This document shows, piece by piece, positions 15,853 to 24,496 of a stretch of 32,763 bases of DNA. Position 1 is the stretch's first letter, and every line of letters starts with the position of its first letter. The DNA is from Eubacteriales bacterium (lineage in GTDB: Bacteria; Bacillota; Clostridia; Peptostreptococcales; Anaerovoracaceae): positions 1-32,763 of the forward strand of contig JAQWFH010000022.1 in the NCBI GenBank assembly GCA_028704515.1, written 5' to 3'. The notes below the pieces were generated by a model. It was not told the DNA's origin and searched no databases. It saw only the letters and a list, made by a program, of their open reading frames with translations. A program made the position numbers and the translations under genes.

Positions 15853-17418
15853 ATGGGGAGTAAAACAATTAATACCATCTTAAACTTACAAGACAGAATG
15901 TCCCCTAAGTTAATAAAAGTATCCGATAAAGTAAAAAAGCTGGATAAGGATACGCAACGAGCAACCCAAAAGATGGCCAATATGGCCAATAAATGGACAT
16001 CCAGCGTTGATAAGATGGTGAGTAAAGCTGGGAGGCTGGCAAAAGTAGGTGCTTCGGTCGCTATTGCAGCGAGTGGAGCAGGGGCGGTAGCATTAGTTAA
16101 GCAATCCGACGCATATTCGGGAATGCAAGCAAGATTAAAATTGATAAATGACGGTCAGCAGACAGTGGCTCAATTCAACGAAAAAATCTTTAAATCGGCT
16201 AATAATGCAAGGACGAGCTATGAAGATATGGCAGATGTTGTTGGTAAATTGGGAATTACAGCCAGTGGCGCCTTTGAGGGCAACGACGAAATTTTAAAAT
16301 TTACAGAATTGCTTTCTAAGAACTTTAAAATAGCAGGCGCAAGCACCCAAGAACAATCATCAGCAATGTATCAATTAACGCAGGCTATGGCAGCCGGCAA
16401 GCTGCAAGGCGATGAATTCCGTTCAATATCAGAGAACGCACCGTTGTTGGCGCAAGCGATATCTAAAGAAATGGGTGTTTCCGTTGGTGAGCTTAAAAAA
16501 ATGAGTTCGGAAGGTAAAATCACATCCGACATCATCAAATCGGCTTTGTTTAATTCTGCCGATGCCATCAACAAGCAGTATAAAGAAATACCAATGACCT
16601 TCGCTGAAGCTGCTACTAAGATGAAAAGTCAATTAACTAATAAGCTACAACCCTCATTCAAGAAATTATCTAATTGGCTGAACTCAACAAAAGGGGAAAA
16701 GGCCATAAATAAAACTGCCGATGCAATTGCAAGATTGGCAGCGAAGATGCCTGCCGTCTTTAAGGCACTCGGCAAGATATACAACTTCGCCAAGAAGGTA
16801 TACGACACCATCATTAAATACCAAGATTTTATTGTTTTCTTCGGCACATTTGCTGTTTCAATTATCGCCGTTACAAAGGCAGCGACGCTTCTTAAAACAG
16901 CTTTTGCAGCTCTGCAAATTGTTACTATGCTGCTAAATGGTACGCTTATGCTCAGCCCGCTTGGATGGATCGCCATTGGCATCGGGCTTGTTATTGCCGC
17001 AGGAGTTCTGCTTTATAAGAATTGGGACACAGTTAAAGAAAAGTGCGCCGGATTTGCAACCGGCATAAAGAAATTATGGAAGGGGTTAATTGACTTCCTG
17101 AAGCACCCAATTAAGGGAACGGTCAAGCTTTTTAAAGAGAGTAATGAAGGCGGCGGGAAGAAGCCGAAAGGAGCAGGTAAAAACGCTCTTGGCACTCCAT
17201 ATTGGCGAGGTGGATTCACACAAATAAATGAGCGCGGCGGTGAAATCATAGACCTGCCGAGCGGATCTAGGGTGATACCTGCTGATAAGTCACAACAAAT
17301 GATTAACAACAGCAAAAGCAATGTATTTAATATTAATATCAACGGTGTCGGCAAATCTACTGACGAGATCATAAACGAGTTTGTGCCAAAGCTGAAATTA
17401 GCACTTGCGAACATGTAA
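15853..17418 (+). CDS. Tail tape measure protein
   Basis: A 521-residue tape measure, which sets tail length and is ejected with the DNA. The TIGR02675-like domain spans about 85-270, with ARLKLINDGQQ, LLSKNFKIAGASTQEQSSAM and GDEFRSISENAPLLAQAIS. Three hydrophobic segments (324-341, 347-364, 370-388) follow. The tail end has RGGFTQINERGGEIIDLPSG and a short NVFNININGVG strand, a common end. Length is short, consistent with a short contractile tail of very roughly 80 nm if ~0.15 nm per residue holds. It begins three bases after the frameshift product. Confidence 0.93.
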   Translation: MGSKTINTILNLQDRMSPKLIKVSDKVKKLDKDTQRATQKMANMANKWTSSVDKMVSKAGRLAKVGASVAIAASGAGAVALVKQSDAYSGMQARLKLINDGQQTVAQFNEKIFKSANNARTSYEDMADVVGKLGITASGAFEGNDEILKFTELLSKNFKIAGASTQEQSSAMYQLTQAMAAGKLQGDEFRSISENAPLLAQAISKEMGVSVGELKKMSSEGKITSDIIKSALFNSADAINKQYKEIPMTFAEAATKMKSQLTNKLQPSFKKLSNWLNSTKGEKAINKTADAIARLAAKMPAVFKALGKIYNFAKKVYDTIIKYQDFIVFFGTFAVSIIAVTKAATLLKTAFAALQIVTMLLNGTLMLSPLGWIAIGIGLVIAAGVLLYKNWDTVKEKCAGFATGIKKLWKGLIDFLKHPIKGTVKLFKESNEGGGKKPKGAGKNALGTPYWRGGFTQINERGGEIIDLPSGSRVIPADKSQQMINNSKSNVFNININGVGKSTDEIINEFVPKLKLALANM

Positions 17419-17429
17419 AGGAGGTAGGC

Positions 17430-17837
17430 ATGGATATATATTTAAGTATAAATAATCGTGAAAAAGTTATCCGGATTCCAATACTGCCTCCGGAGTTTAT
17501 GATACCGTCACCACAGCAAAATGAAACATATCAAACCGTTGGGGCGGGTGAGATTAATCTAATAGGGCAAAAGGGACTTAAAAGTATATCGTGGAGTAGC
17601 TTCTTCCCGGCCGAAAAATTGTCTTACAGTAAGAACGACACAATGTTTGGGTGGGAGTATGTAAATGAGTTTGAAGCTCTAAGAGAAAGAAAGATACCCT
17701 TTAGGTTGATTATTACGGGCACGCCCATTAATATGCCAGTTACTATTGACAGTTTTGAGTACGGGATGAAAGCTGGAACCCAGAACGTCCAATATTCAAT
17801 AGAGTTAAAAGAGTTTAAACTGCTGGAGGTGAAGTGA
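17430..17837 (+). CDS. XkdP-like baseplate hub protein, no LysM
   Basis: A 135-residue protein matching the N-terminal part of XkdP-type proteins: IPILPPEFMIPSPQQNETYQ, INLIGQKGLKSISWSSFFPA and FRLIITGTPINMPVTI are family features. Bacillus XkdP is longer and carries a LysM domain for cell-wall contact; none is present here. An AGGAGG site precedes it, and it overlaps or abuts the next gene. Confidence 0.8.
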   Translation: MDIYLSINNREKVIRIPILPPEFMIPSPQQNETYQTVGAGEINLIGQKGLKSISWSSFFPAEKLSYSKNDTMFGWEYVNEFEALRERKIPFRLIITGTPINMPVTIDSFEYGMKAGTQNVQYSIELKEFKLLEVK

Positions 17838-18784
17838 TGATTATAAAAGCCAATGGCAAAGATATCACTTCCCTTGCAGGGAGCATAACGCTCGATAGTA
17901 GCCTTGACACGCTCGGAGATCAATTAGGATTTGAAATAGCATATTCACAAAATAATGCAGAGGTTAATGTGGGTGACTTAATCCAACTGTTTAATGATAA
18001 GGAAGTTTTCCGAGGGATAGTCGTTACCAAGACGAGAAATGAGAAATCCCAGTCATTTAATTGCTTTGATTATGCCTTTTACCTGAATAAATCAAAAGTG
18101 ATAAAGCAATTCAACAAGGTTAAGGCTGACGTGGCAATAAAAACACTTCTAAGCGAGTTTAACGTACCCGTCGGAACGATTGCATCAATGCCAACGATAA
18201 TATCCCAAATCTATTATGACAAAGAGGTATCCTCGGTAATCAAAGACATTATAGAGCAAACAACTAATACCACTGGCAAAAAGTACGTCATGGAAATGAA
18301 CGTAGGGAAATTGGACATAAGACAAGATGCAGACTTGGTGATAAACGTCAAAGTCCAGCTAGCCGATAACCTGGCGGCAGTGGACATCGGAAAAACGATC
18401 AGCAATCCGTCTAAAAGCGCCAGCATTGAAGAAATGAAGAACAGCATCAAGTTATATACTGGCGGCGAGGATGGAGTAAAGGTGTATGCAGAGGTTAAGA
18501 ATGATGCTCTGATAAAGAAATACGGCTTATTACAGGAAACCCAAAGCCTAGAGGATAAAGACATTGCCCAAGCGAGAAATATCGCTCAAAACCTCTTAAA
18601 GGACCTCGGAAGAGTATTGGTTGAGGGCAGTATTGAAGTTTTGGGGCATTTTGATTTACGAGCCGGGCGGATATTGCAATTAAATGAACCTATTACCAAT
18701 TTAGTAGGCAAGTATAAAATAAAATCAGTTAGTCACAATATTGGCAATATACATACAGCGAGCCTTAGCTTAGTGGAGGTGTAA
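17837..18784 (+). CDS. XkdQ-like baseplate/hub protein
   Basis: A 315-residue XkdQ/gpD-type late-control hub protein, part of the baseplate at the tube tip. The start MIIKANGKDITS is typical, GDLIQLFNDKEVFRGIV forms the first β-barrel, and LRAGRILQLNEPITNLVGKYKIKSVSHNI near the end the second. ATG 17837 overlaps the stop of the previous gene; an in-frame GTG one codon earlier is too close to the GGAGGT site. Confidence 0.85.
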   Translation: MIIKANGKDITSLAGSITLDSSLDTLGDQLGFEIAYSQNNAEVNVGDLIQLFNDKEVFRGIVVTKTRNEKSQSFNCFDYAFYLNKSKVIKQFNKVKADVAIKTLLSEFNVPVGTIASMPTIISQIYYDKEVSSVIKDIIEQTTNTTGKKYVMEMNVGKLDIRQDADLVINVKVQLADNLAAVDIGKTISNPSKSASIEEMKNSIKLYTGGEDGVKVYAEVKNDALIKKYGLLQETQSLEDKDIAQARNIAQNLLKDLGRVLVEGSIEVLGHFDLRAGRILQLNEPITNLVGKYKIKSVSHNIGNIHTASLSLVEV

Positions 18785-18785
18785 G

Positions 18786-19100
18786 ATGGACTCAATTGTA
18801 GAAATGGCAAATTTGCTTAAAGAGCGAAACAACCCATCAATGCAAGGAATTGGAATTGGTAAAGTAATAGCGGCTTCACCGCTTAAAATAGCTTTTAACA
18901 GCTTTGTTTTAGAAAAAGATAGGCTGGTAATAGCAAAGCATTTACTTGCTATTTACGGCACATCTGATGCTAGTATAACGACACATGGCAGCCATGCCCA
19001 TACCGTATCCGACAAGTTAAAAAGCGGCGAAAAGGTAATCGTTATACCTAGCACGGACAATATGACCTATTACGTTATTGATAAGGTAGGTGATTTATAA
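18786..19100 (+). CDS. XkdR-like protein (DUF2577)
   Basis: A 104-residue DUF2577/XkdR-type baseplate protein. MANLLKERNNPSMQGIGIGKV and SPLKIAF are the OB-fold opening, GEKVIVIPSTDNMTYYVIDKV the conserved end. A histidine-rich stretch (HGSHAH) in the middle could bind metal. It overlaps the next gene by one base (TAATG). Confidence 0.85.
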   Translation: MDSIVEMANLLKERNNPSMQGIGIGKVIAASPLKIAFNSFVLEKDRLVIAKHLLAIYGTSDASITTHGSHAHTVSDKLKSGEKVIVIPSTDNMTYYVIDKVGDL

Positions 19101-19534
19101 TGTTTCCTGAAACGGATATACAGGTAGGTATAAACCCGGAAGAGACTGCCACATTGGGCAAGTCTTTTTCATTTGACTTTGGCAAAGGTGATTTTGCTAC
19201 GGTAGACGGAAGGCTAATTCAAGCATCCGGAATAGATGCCTTAAAGGTTTGGATTGAAAAAGTTATTAAAACAGAGAAATACAAGTTCAAAATTTATAAT
19301 ACCGGCGATACCGAACAATACGGCATCACATTAATTGATTTTGTGACAAAGGGATATCCACAGGCCTTCGTGGAGATTGAGTTGAAGAGAGAAATAGAAG
19401 AAGCATTATTGAGGAACCCGGAAATCGTGTCGGTTGAAAACTTTGGATTTAGCAGAGATAAAAGAACATTAGACTGCAGTTTTGCCGCCAGCACAATTTA
19501 CGGTGAAACGATAGAAAGCGAGGTGTTTATATGA
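19100..19534 (+). CDS. XkdS-like protein (DUF2634)
   Basis: A 144-residue DUF2634/XkdS-family baseplate wedge protein (gp25-like). SFSFDFGKGDFATVDGRLIQ, VWIEKVIKTEKYKFKIYN and IEEALLRNPEIVSVENF are diagnostic. It starts on the last base of the previous stop and overlaps the baseplate J gene by 4 bases. Confidence 0.88.
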   Translation: MFPETDIQVGINPEETATLGKSFSFDFGKGDFATVDGRLIQASGIDALKVWIEKVIKTEKYKFKIYNTGDTEQYGITLIDFVTKGYPQAFVEIELKREIEEALLRNPEIVSVENFGFSRDKRTLDCSFAASTIYGETIESEVFI

Positions 19535-20565
19535 CAAAGGACGAATTAAAAGCTGATATGCTTTCGGAAATCGACAGCTCATTCGATACTTCCGAGGGAA
19601 GCTTCTTTAGTGATGCCATTACGCCTGCAGCGATAGAATTGGAAAAGTCTTATGCGGCTATGGACAGCATTCTCAATAACGCTTTTGTCGGCACAGCTTC
19701 AGGCGGGTATCTTGAAAGAAAGTGTTCGGAGCTTGGAATAAACAGAAAGCCTGCAACTAAAGCGACAGGACAAGTGGAGATAACAGGCACGGTGGGCGCA
19801 AACATCGTAGCGGGTAGTCTTGTGTCGAGCGAACTGACAAACTTCGTCATAACTGACAATAAGGTCATAGGAGCGACAGGGAAAGAGCTTGTTAGTGTCG
19901 AATGCGATCAGTTTGGAATCGCAGGCAATGTGCCGGTTGGATCTATTAAATATTTTCCAGTAACGCTGGAAGGAATAACAGCGGTCACAAATCCCGCCGT
20001 ATTGTCGAATGGTTATGACGCGGAGTCAGACGAGAGCTTAAGACAAAGGTATTATGAAAAGATTAATATGCCGGCAACAAGCGGGAACATCTATCACTAC
20101 AAACAATGGGCAAAAGCGGTTGAGGGCGTCGGAGATGCAAGAGTATATCCTACTTGGAGCGGAGCGGGGACAGTTAAGGTCGTAATTTGTGACAGAAACA
20201 AACGTGCTGCATTACCCGAGCTAATATCAGAGGTGGAAGACTACATTGAGACAAACAGGCCTATAGGTGCAGATGTAACCGTTGCAAGCGCCACAGAGAA
20301 ATCAATTAATATAACTGCTACTATCGTTTTAGGAAATGGAAGAACCCTGGAAGATGTAGAGAAAGGTTTCTCCGAGGCATTAACGGATTATTTTAAAAAT
20401 ACCGCTTTTATTGATACATATATCAGTTTTGCCAAGGTAGGAAGTATACTTTATGGGCTTTATGGTGTGGAAGATTATTCGAGCTTAAAGCTCAATAATA
20501 CCACGGCAAATATTAATATCGCAGAAAAAGAAGTGCCCGTACTTGGGACGGTGGTGCTGTCATGA
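19531..20565 (+). CDS. Baseplate J protein (XkdT-like)
   Basis: A 344-residue gpJ/XkdT-like baseplate wedge protein. NAFVGTASGGYLERKCSELG, RYYEKINMPATSGNIYHYKQWA and VGDARVYPTWSGAGTVKVVI match the family. It links the hub to fibres and overlaps neighbouring genes by 4 bases at each end, as is usual for this module. Confidence 0.93.
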   Translation: MTKDELKADMLSEIDSSFDTSEGSFFSDAITPAAIELEKSYAAMDSILNNAFVGTASGGYLERKCSELGINRKPATKATGQVEITGTVGANIVAGSLVSSELTNFVITDNKVIGATGKELVSVECDQFGIAGNVPVGSIKYFPVTLEGITAVTNPAVLSNGYDAESDESLRQRYYEKINMPATSGNIYHYKQWAKAVEGVGDARVYPTWSGAGTVKVVICDRNKRAALPELISEVEDYIETNRPIGADVTVASATEKSINITATIVLGNGRTLEDVEKGFSEALTDYFKNTAFIDTYISFAKVGSILYGLYGVEDYSSLKLNNTTANINIAEKEVPVLGTVVLS

Positions 20566-21092
20566 TATTAATGAAATATATGCCAGACTATTATCGTAAG
20601 AGCGAAGTCTTTATCAACCTTCTGACGGCATTTACAAAAGCGCTCAACGACAATAATCATTCCATCGAAGACTTGGGAAATCAGCTTTTTGTAGATAAGG
20701 CAACATGGGGCCTTGATATCTGGGAAAAGGAATTAAACATCTATACGGACTTGTCAAAGCCTTATACGGATCGCCGAGAATTCATTAAATCCAGATTACG
20801 GGGAAGCGGAACATGCACGATTGAAATGATTAAGAATACCGCACTGGCTTACACCAACGCTGAAATCGATGTCATTGAAAACAATCCAGACTACAGCTTT
20901 GTTATAAAGTTTGTGGGAGTTAAAGGAATCCCCAATGATGTCAATTCCTTTAAAAGGACAATCGACACAATTAAGCCAGCTCATTTGGTTTACACGGTGG
21001 AATATTCCTATAACACCCATAATTTTTTAAAGGCTTATACCCACGCTGCTCTAGGCGCCCAAACCCATGAGCAAATCAGAATATTTACATAG
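20562..21092 (+). CDS. YmfQ/XkdU-like protein (DUF2313)
   Basis: A 176-residue DUF2313 (YmfQ/gpI-like) baseplate protein. MPDYYRKSEVFINLLTAF, WGLDIWEKELNIYTDLSKPYTDRREFIKSRLRG and IKPAHLVYTVEY are typical; this last is the standard C-terminal strand. It serves as the fibre docking point and lies between baseplate J and the fibre genes. Confidence 0.9.
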   Translation: MILMKYMPDYYRKSEVFINLLTAFTKALNDNNHSIEDLGNQLFVDKATWGLDIWEKELNIYTDLSKPYTDRREFIKSRLRGSGTCTIEMIKNTALAYTNAEIDVIENNPDYSFVIKFVGVKGIPNDVNSFKRTIDTIKPAHLVYTVEYSYNTHNFLKAYTHAALGAQTHEQIRIFT

Positions 21093-21103
21093 GAGGTGAG
21101 TAA

Positions 21104-21667
21104 ATGCCGAATCAAACGACAAATTACAATTTAATAAAACCGTTAGCGTCTGAAAATTATGATGTAGGCGTACAAAATTCCAATATGGATGCTATTGATG
21201 CTGCGCTCGGAACGCTGACAGCCGTTGCCACGCAGACTGAAAACGGCCTTATGTCTGCCGAAGACAAAGTGAAACTGGATGGGACGGCCGCTGGGGCAAA
21301 TAAGACAGAGATCGTTGATAATCTCACATCAACCGATGCGTCGAAAGCTCTCAGCGCAAAGCAGGGAAAGGCACTGAGCGATGCCAAAGCCAATAAAAGT
21401 ATTCTCGCCAATGTAACCCTCGCCGCCGCATCGTGGTCAAACGGAAGATACACATATAGCAGCGCCAACATAACGGCAACGAGCATCGTTGAAATATTAC
21501 TGCAAGAACCCAATGTAACACAGGAGCAACGCAGTGCTTGCAGAGCGGCAAAAATATCGCATTATTCACAAGCTGCAGGCTCAATAACTTTCCAAGCACG
21601 CGGGGCAGTTCCGACAGTCGATATTCTAGTAACATTCATCATAAGGGGGGCTGTAAATGTTAATTAA
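21104..21667 (+). CDS. Tail fibre protein
   Basis: A 187-residue short fibre. The N-terminus NYNLIKPLASENYDVGVQNSN is the standard baseplate-attachment motif, ENGLMSAEDKVKLDG is the typical short repeat after it, and SKALSAKQGKALSD closes the shaft. The rest (about 95-187) is the likely distal domain. An AGGAGG site precedes ATG 21104. It overlaps the next gene by 11 bases. Confidence 0.85.
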   Translation: MPNQTTNYNLIKPLASENYDVGVQNSNMDAIDAALGTLTAVATQTENGLMSAEDKVKLDGTAAGANKTEIVDNLTSTDASKALSAKQGKALSDAKANKSILANVTLAAASWSNGRYTYSSANITATSIVEILLQEPNVTQEQRSACRAAKISHYSQAAGSITFQARGAVPTVDILVTFIIRGAVNVN

Positions 21668-22286
21668 TTTAATGGATGGCGGTGGTAGTGGTTTGATGAT
21701 AACACAGAGTGATAATGTCAGGGAGTCTTTAATAGCCCCTGATGACACATTTGTATTACGCTATGATGCTAGCAACAGACAAAAAAATATAGTTTGTTGT
21801 CCAACTTATTTGGCGAAAGGCACTGGGCTCTTAAAGGTTAAAATCGAGTGCGAAGTTAAGGGGAAGCTTTTGGATTCCCAAACACTACCTTTTTCTAACA
21901 ATAACACTCGTATGCTTGCTTATTTTGGGATGGTCGATGTGTTTAAGACTGTTAATGCTGGGACTCCTACTTCTCGAACTCCTCATAACATGTTAGAATA
22001 TAACGCAAATATATTTAATCAAATCCGTGGTGACGAAGTTACTGTAGGCTACCAAGATGTCAACGCGATATATAAAGATATAGATACAAGCTTAGCACTT
22101 CCACTTCAAGCCAGAGATTTTACTCTTTCTGACACTCATGTTCATGTTCTGCGAGTAACACAGGGCGATGCCTTTTGTATTTACGCCAAACCAGCGCCCA
22201 TTGAGAGTGGCGGAAACTTTTCTGATATTTTTGAGTACGTAGACCTTAAAGTGACCAAAGCAGAAATCTGTTACGATTTCGTATAG
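21657..22286 (+). CDS. Unrecognised tail-tip protein
   Basis: A 209-residue protein that I do not recognise. It has a glycine-rich start (MDGGGSG) and an β-strand-rich make-up without known motifs; a cysteine pair (IVCCPTY) and HVHVLRV are notable. Its codon use is more AT-rich and less regular than the flanking genes, suggesting exchange of a receptor-binding module. It follows the fibre and precedes the XkdX-region genes, the usual place for a receptor-binding or fibre-tip protein. That role is inference from position. Confidence 0.5.
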   Translation: MLINLMDGGGSGLMITQSDNVRESLIAPDDTFVLRYDASNRQKNIVCCPTYLAKGTGLLKVKIECEVKGKLLDSQTLPFSNNNTRMLAYFGMVDVFKTVNAGTPTSRTPHNMLEYNANIFNQIRGDEVTVGYQDVNAIYKDIDTSLALPLQARDFTLSDTHVHVLRVTQGDAFCIYAKPAPIESGGNFSDIFEYVDLKVTKAEICYDFV

Positions 22287-22301
22287 AAAGGAGGTTTGAT
22301 T

Positions 22302-22589
22302 ATGCTTATATATATTGATAATAATAAAACAGTCACACCAAGAAATCGAATGATTTCAAAAGAGGACGCACAACCCTATATATCAGATACCTGCATATGG
22401 ATAGATGGAGATTTTCCGGAAGCACCCAAAAGAGAAGGCTATAATGTTGTATACAAGCTGAAAGGTGCAAACGAGGTTGTATACGAGTATGCGCCAATAG
22501 ACCCATTGCCTGAATCGGAAAGAGTCATGAGCGAACTACTAGCTTCGACCGAGTGCAATACCTGTCTTTTAGAACTCATGAACATTTAA
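22302..22589 (+). CDS. Small tail protein, unknown
   Basis: A 95-residue acidic protein placed where XkdW-type proteins occur in related tails. It begins MLIYIDNNKTVTP, with DAQPYISDTCIWIDGDFPEAP and GYNVVYKLKGANEVVYEYAP. ATG 22302 lies 7 bases after AAAGGAGG; the in-frame TTG at 22296 is too close. No catalytic motif is visible; a fibre-assembly or tail-tip accessory role is possible. Confidence 0.6.
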   Translation: MLIYIDNNKTVTPRNRMISKEDAQPYISDTCIWIDGDFPEAPKREGYNVVYKLKGANEVVYEYAPIDPLPESERVMSELLASTECNTCLLELMNI

Positions 22590-22602
22590 TCGGAGGAATG
22601 TT

Positions 22603-22785
22603 ATGTATAATATAATGAAAAAGCTGATTAACAGCAAAAACGCACAGCTAAACAAGAGTGAAATCACGATTGCGGAGTATAATAATTGGGCGTTACTCAC
22701 ACAGCCAAAACTTGACGCTTTTCTCGCATGCGACAGAATCACAGTGGCACAGTATGAAGAGTTGATGGGATTGTTTATTAAGTAG
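22603..22785 (+). CDS. XkdX-like small protein
   Basis: A 60-residue protein with the XkdX-like pattern of a basic start, a T-I-A-E-Y segment (24-28), and RITVAQYEELMG near the end. XkdX is a short phage protein of unknown role between fibre and lysis genes. An atypical start (MYNIMKKLINSKNAQLNKSE) makes this less sure. A GGAGGAATG site precedes it. Confidence 0.6.
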   Translation: MYNIMKKLINSKNAQLNKSEITIAEYNNWALLTQPKLDAFLACDRITVAQYEELMGLFIK

Positions 22786-22820
22786 CAAAACAAACACAGG
22801 AAATGGAAATTATCTATTAA

Positions 22821-22842
22821 TGCGCGAGAGGCGTGTTTTTTT
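22821..22842 (+). terminator. Weak terminator before endolysin gene
   Basis: A short stem with two wobble pairs (TGCGC at 22821-22825, GCGTG at 22831-22835) is followed by an uninterrupted seven-T run (22836-22842). It may reduce transcription into the lysis genes. Confidence 0.35.
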
Positions 22843-22861
22843 ATTGGAAGAAGGTGAATAA

Positions 22862-23458
22862 TTGAAATTTAATCGAAATCCTGTTGAGCCTGTGAGGGTA
22901 ACATCAAAATTCGGGCCGCGGAACACTGGCATCAAGGGCGCATCCACGGATCATAAGGGCGTGGATTTGGGTGCGAACAGGGCGCTTGCCAAAACCCCTG
23001 CAATCCTGACGAATAAAGCTAAAGTCATCACAAACGGGTGGAACGCGCTTAGAGGGTGGTATGTTGTAGCTCAGATCGACAATATATACTCTGTGCTCTA
23101 TCAACACCTCGAGAGCCAAAGTCCGCTTGTTAAGGGTGAGACTTACCCAGCAGGTACGCAGGTCGGCATAATTGGCGAGAGCAGGGACAAGAGCAAAATC
23201 CCTACAATGTCGGCGCATCTGCATTTTGAGGTCTGGAAAAACAAGGTGCCGATTAACCCGGCACCGTACTTAAATAACTTGGAGGAAGAAGAGATGGAGA
23301 AAACGTACAAGACGCTGGACGATGTCCCCGCGTGGGGCAAGGCGACAATCGAGAAAGTCATCAGAGCAGGTGGAATCACTCCTGCAAACGGCAATATAGA
23401 CCTTACACACTCCATGCTTAGGATATATGTATCGCTTGATAAGATGCAGAAATTATAG
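22862..23458 (+). CDS. M23 peptidase endolysin
   Basis: A 198-residue endolysin with an M23 metallopeptidase domain (about 10-135), which cuts peptide cross-bridges in the wall. Zinc ligands are in DHKGVDLG (His and Asp) and SAHLHFEVWK (His-x-His). The C-terminal ~55 residues (KTLDDVPAWGKATIEKVIRA to DLTHSMLRIYVSLDKM) form the small wall-binding module I know from clostridial phage endolysins. The start is TTG 22862, preceded by GAAGAAGGTGA; an ATG occurs only inside the domain. No signal peptide, so release would need the holin. Confidence 0.9.
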   Translation: MKFNRNPVEPVRVTSKFGPRNTGIKGASTDHKGVDLGANRALAKTPAILTNKAKVITNGWNALRGWYVVAQIDNIYSVLYQHLESQSPLVKGETYPAGTQVGIIGESRDKSKIPTMSAHLHFEVWKNKVPINPAPYLNNLEEEEMEKTYKTLDDVPAWGKATIEKVIRAGGITPANGNIDLTHSMLRIYVSLDKMQKL

Positions 23459-23466
23459 GTGAGCGT

Positions 23467-23736
23467 ATGGACTACATAGAAACAATAGCAGACATAGCCA
23501 AATTAATCACATCAATTACAATCATCGCAGGAGGGCTTTGGACGGTGTTTACATTTTTTAAAAGGCAGAAAGAGCAGGATGTTGAAATAAAAAATATGAA
23601 AGAAGAACAACAAGTTATGTGCTTCGGTATGCTTGCCTGCCTCGATGGGCTTAAGCAACTTGGGGCGAATGGGAAGGTAACCACCGCGCATGACTGCCTT
23701 GAAAAGCACATCAACAAAGCCGCGCATAGGGAGTGA
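23467..23736 (+). CDS. Small membrane protein, lysis cassette
   Basis: An 89-residue protein with one hydrophobic helix (about 11-32, LITSITIIAGGLWTVFTFF) and a long cytosolic helix: EIKNMKEEQQVMCFGMLACL and GLKQLGANGKVTTAHDCLEKHI. Proteins of this form are common in clostridial prophages next to the holin and are sometimes mis-annotated as transport proteins. It may be a holin partner or antiholin. Start ATG 23467. Confidence 0.65.
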   Translation: MDYIETIADIAKLITSITIIAGGLWTVFTFFKRQKEQDVEIKNMKEEQQVMCFGMLACLDGLKQLGANGKVTTAHDCLEKHINKAAHRE

Positions 23737-23740
23737 TGAT

Positions 23741-24004
23741 ATGAGATTCAGTAAAATCATAGTAGCGGCGGTAATCGCCATGAACGCTTTATTCGCCATA
23801 GCGGTACTTGCGGTGTTTTGGCATACGGGGAGTGAGCCGAGCATTCTAGTAGGCGCGTGGTTTGCCTTTACAACGGGGGAACTTTGGACACTCGGCAAAA
23901 TTAAACGAGCGGAAAGGAGAAAAGATGAACGAGAAAATTATAATTCTAATAGCGGCGATGCTGATAATTCTTGCCTTAATTCTGCTCCTGCAGACCAAGT
24001 ATAA
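23741..24004 (+). CDS. Small membrane protein, possible holin partner
   Basis: An 87-residue protein with two hydrophobic helices (about 7-27 and 34-51: FAIAVLAVFWHTG, LVGAWFAFTTGELWTL) and a basic tail. A longer frame from 23690 is a shadow of the gene before; ATG 23741 follows a GGAGTGATG stretch. The end overlaps the holin gene by 80 bases. I recognise it as a recurrent phage lysis-region protein of unknown role. Confidence 0.65.
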   Translation: MRFSKIIVAAVIAMNALFAIAVLAVFWHTGSEPSILVGAWFAFTTGELWTLGKIKRAERRKDERENYNSNSGDADNSCLNSAPADQV

Positions 24005-24245
24005 AAAGCAAGCTGCAGAGGTGCTCCTGTATTTAGTTACGAGAGCCGAACAACAGCTAGGTGGCGGCACGGGGCAGCTTAAATACTCAGCCGTCACAAT
24101 GTGGCTGTATGAGCAGTTGCCAAGTCTAGCAAGATTGCTGCTGCCTGCAAGGGTGATTGACGGGATGATAGAGGATGCTGTCGAACGGATGAAGATGTAC
24201 TTAGAAGAAAATGAAAAGGCAAAAATGATTGTTGGCGGGGTTTAG
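23925..24245 (+). CDS. LL-H family holin
   Basis: A 106-residue holin of the LL-H type, which permeabilises the membrane to release endolysin. One transmembrane helix near the start (IIILIAAMLIILALILLLQT, 5-24), then the family's AAEVLLYLVTRAEQQLGGGTGQLKYS and a DGMIEDAVERMKMYLEEN tail. The AAAGGAG site points to ATG 23925, and its 5' end overlaps the previous gene by 80 bases in a different frame. It is the last gene of the late operon. Confidence 0.85.
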   Translation: MNEKIIILIAAMLIILALILLLQTKYKKQAAEVLLYLVTRAEQQLGGGTGQLKYSAVTMWLYEQLPSLARLLLPARVIDGMIEDAVERMKMYLEENEKAKMIVGGV

Positions 24246-24260
24246 TGCCCCGCCTTTTTT
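24234..24260 (+). terminator. Terminator of the late operon
   Basis: A 7-bp GC stem (GGCGGGG 24234-24240, CCCCGCC 24248-24254) with a 7-base loop, followed by TTTTTT. It overlaps the holin stop and ends the late transcript before the accessory genes. Confidence 0.92.
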
Positions 24261-24496
24261 GATTTGAAAAATATCATCTGAGTTAGATGTTCAATTTTGA
24301 TGACGTAGGTAATATAATAGTATAAATTCTCGCTTCAAACAATAAAAATAATAAAATAAAAACATAAATTTTTATCTCATCATAGCGTAAGGGATTGCAT
24401 TTTAGAACACCGTATAATATACTAAGAAGACAAGAATTTTATTATCTGCTTAAAGCATACAGGTTTTTAAATTTTATGTAGTGGGGAGGAATTATA
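24261..24496 (+). promoter_or_regulatory. AT-rich leader, likely promoter of accessory cassette
   Basis: This 236-base gap is AT-rich and carries two TATAAT boxes, at 24313-24318 and 24413-24418. For the first, TTCAAT lies at 24290-24295, 17 bases upstream; the second has a TTGCAT only 12 bases upstream, so neither is ideal. Separated from the late operon by a terminator, the following two genes need their own promoter. A GGGGAGG ribosome site lies just before 24497. Confidence 0.4.
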
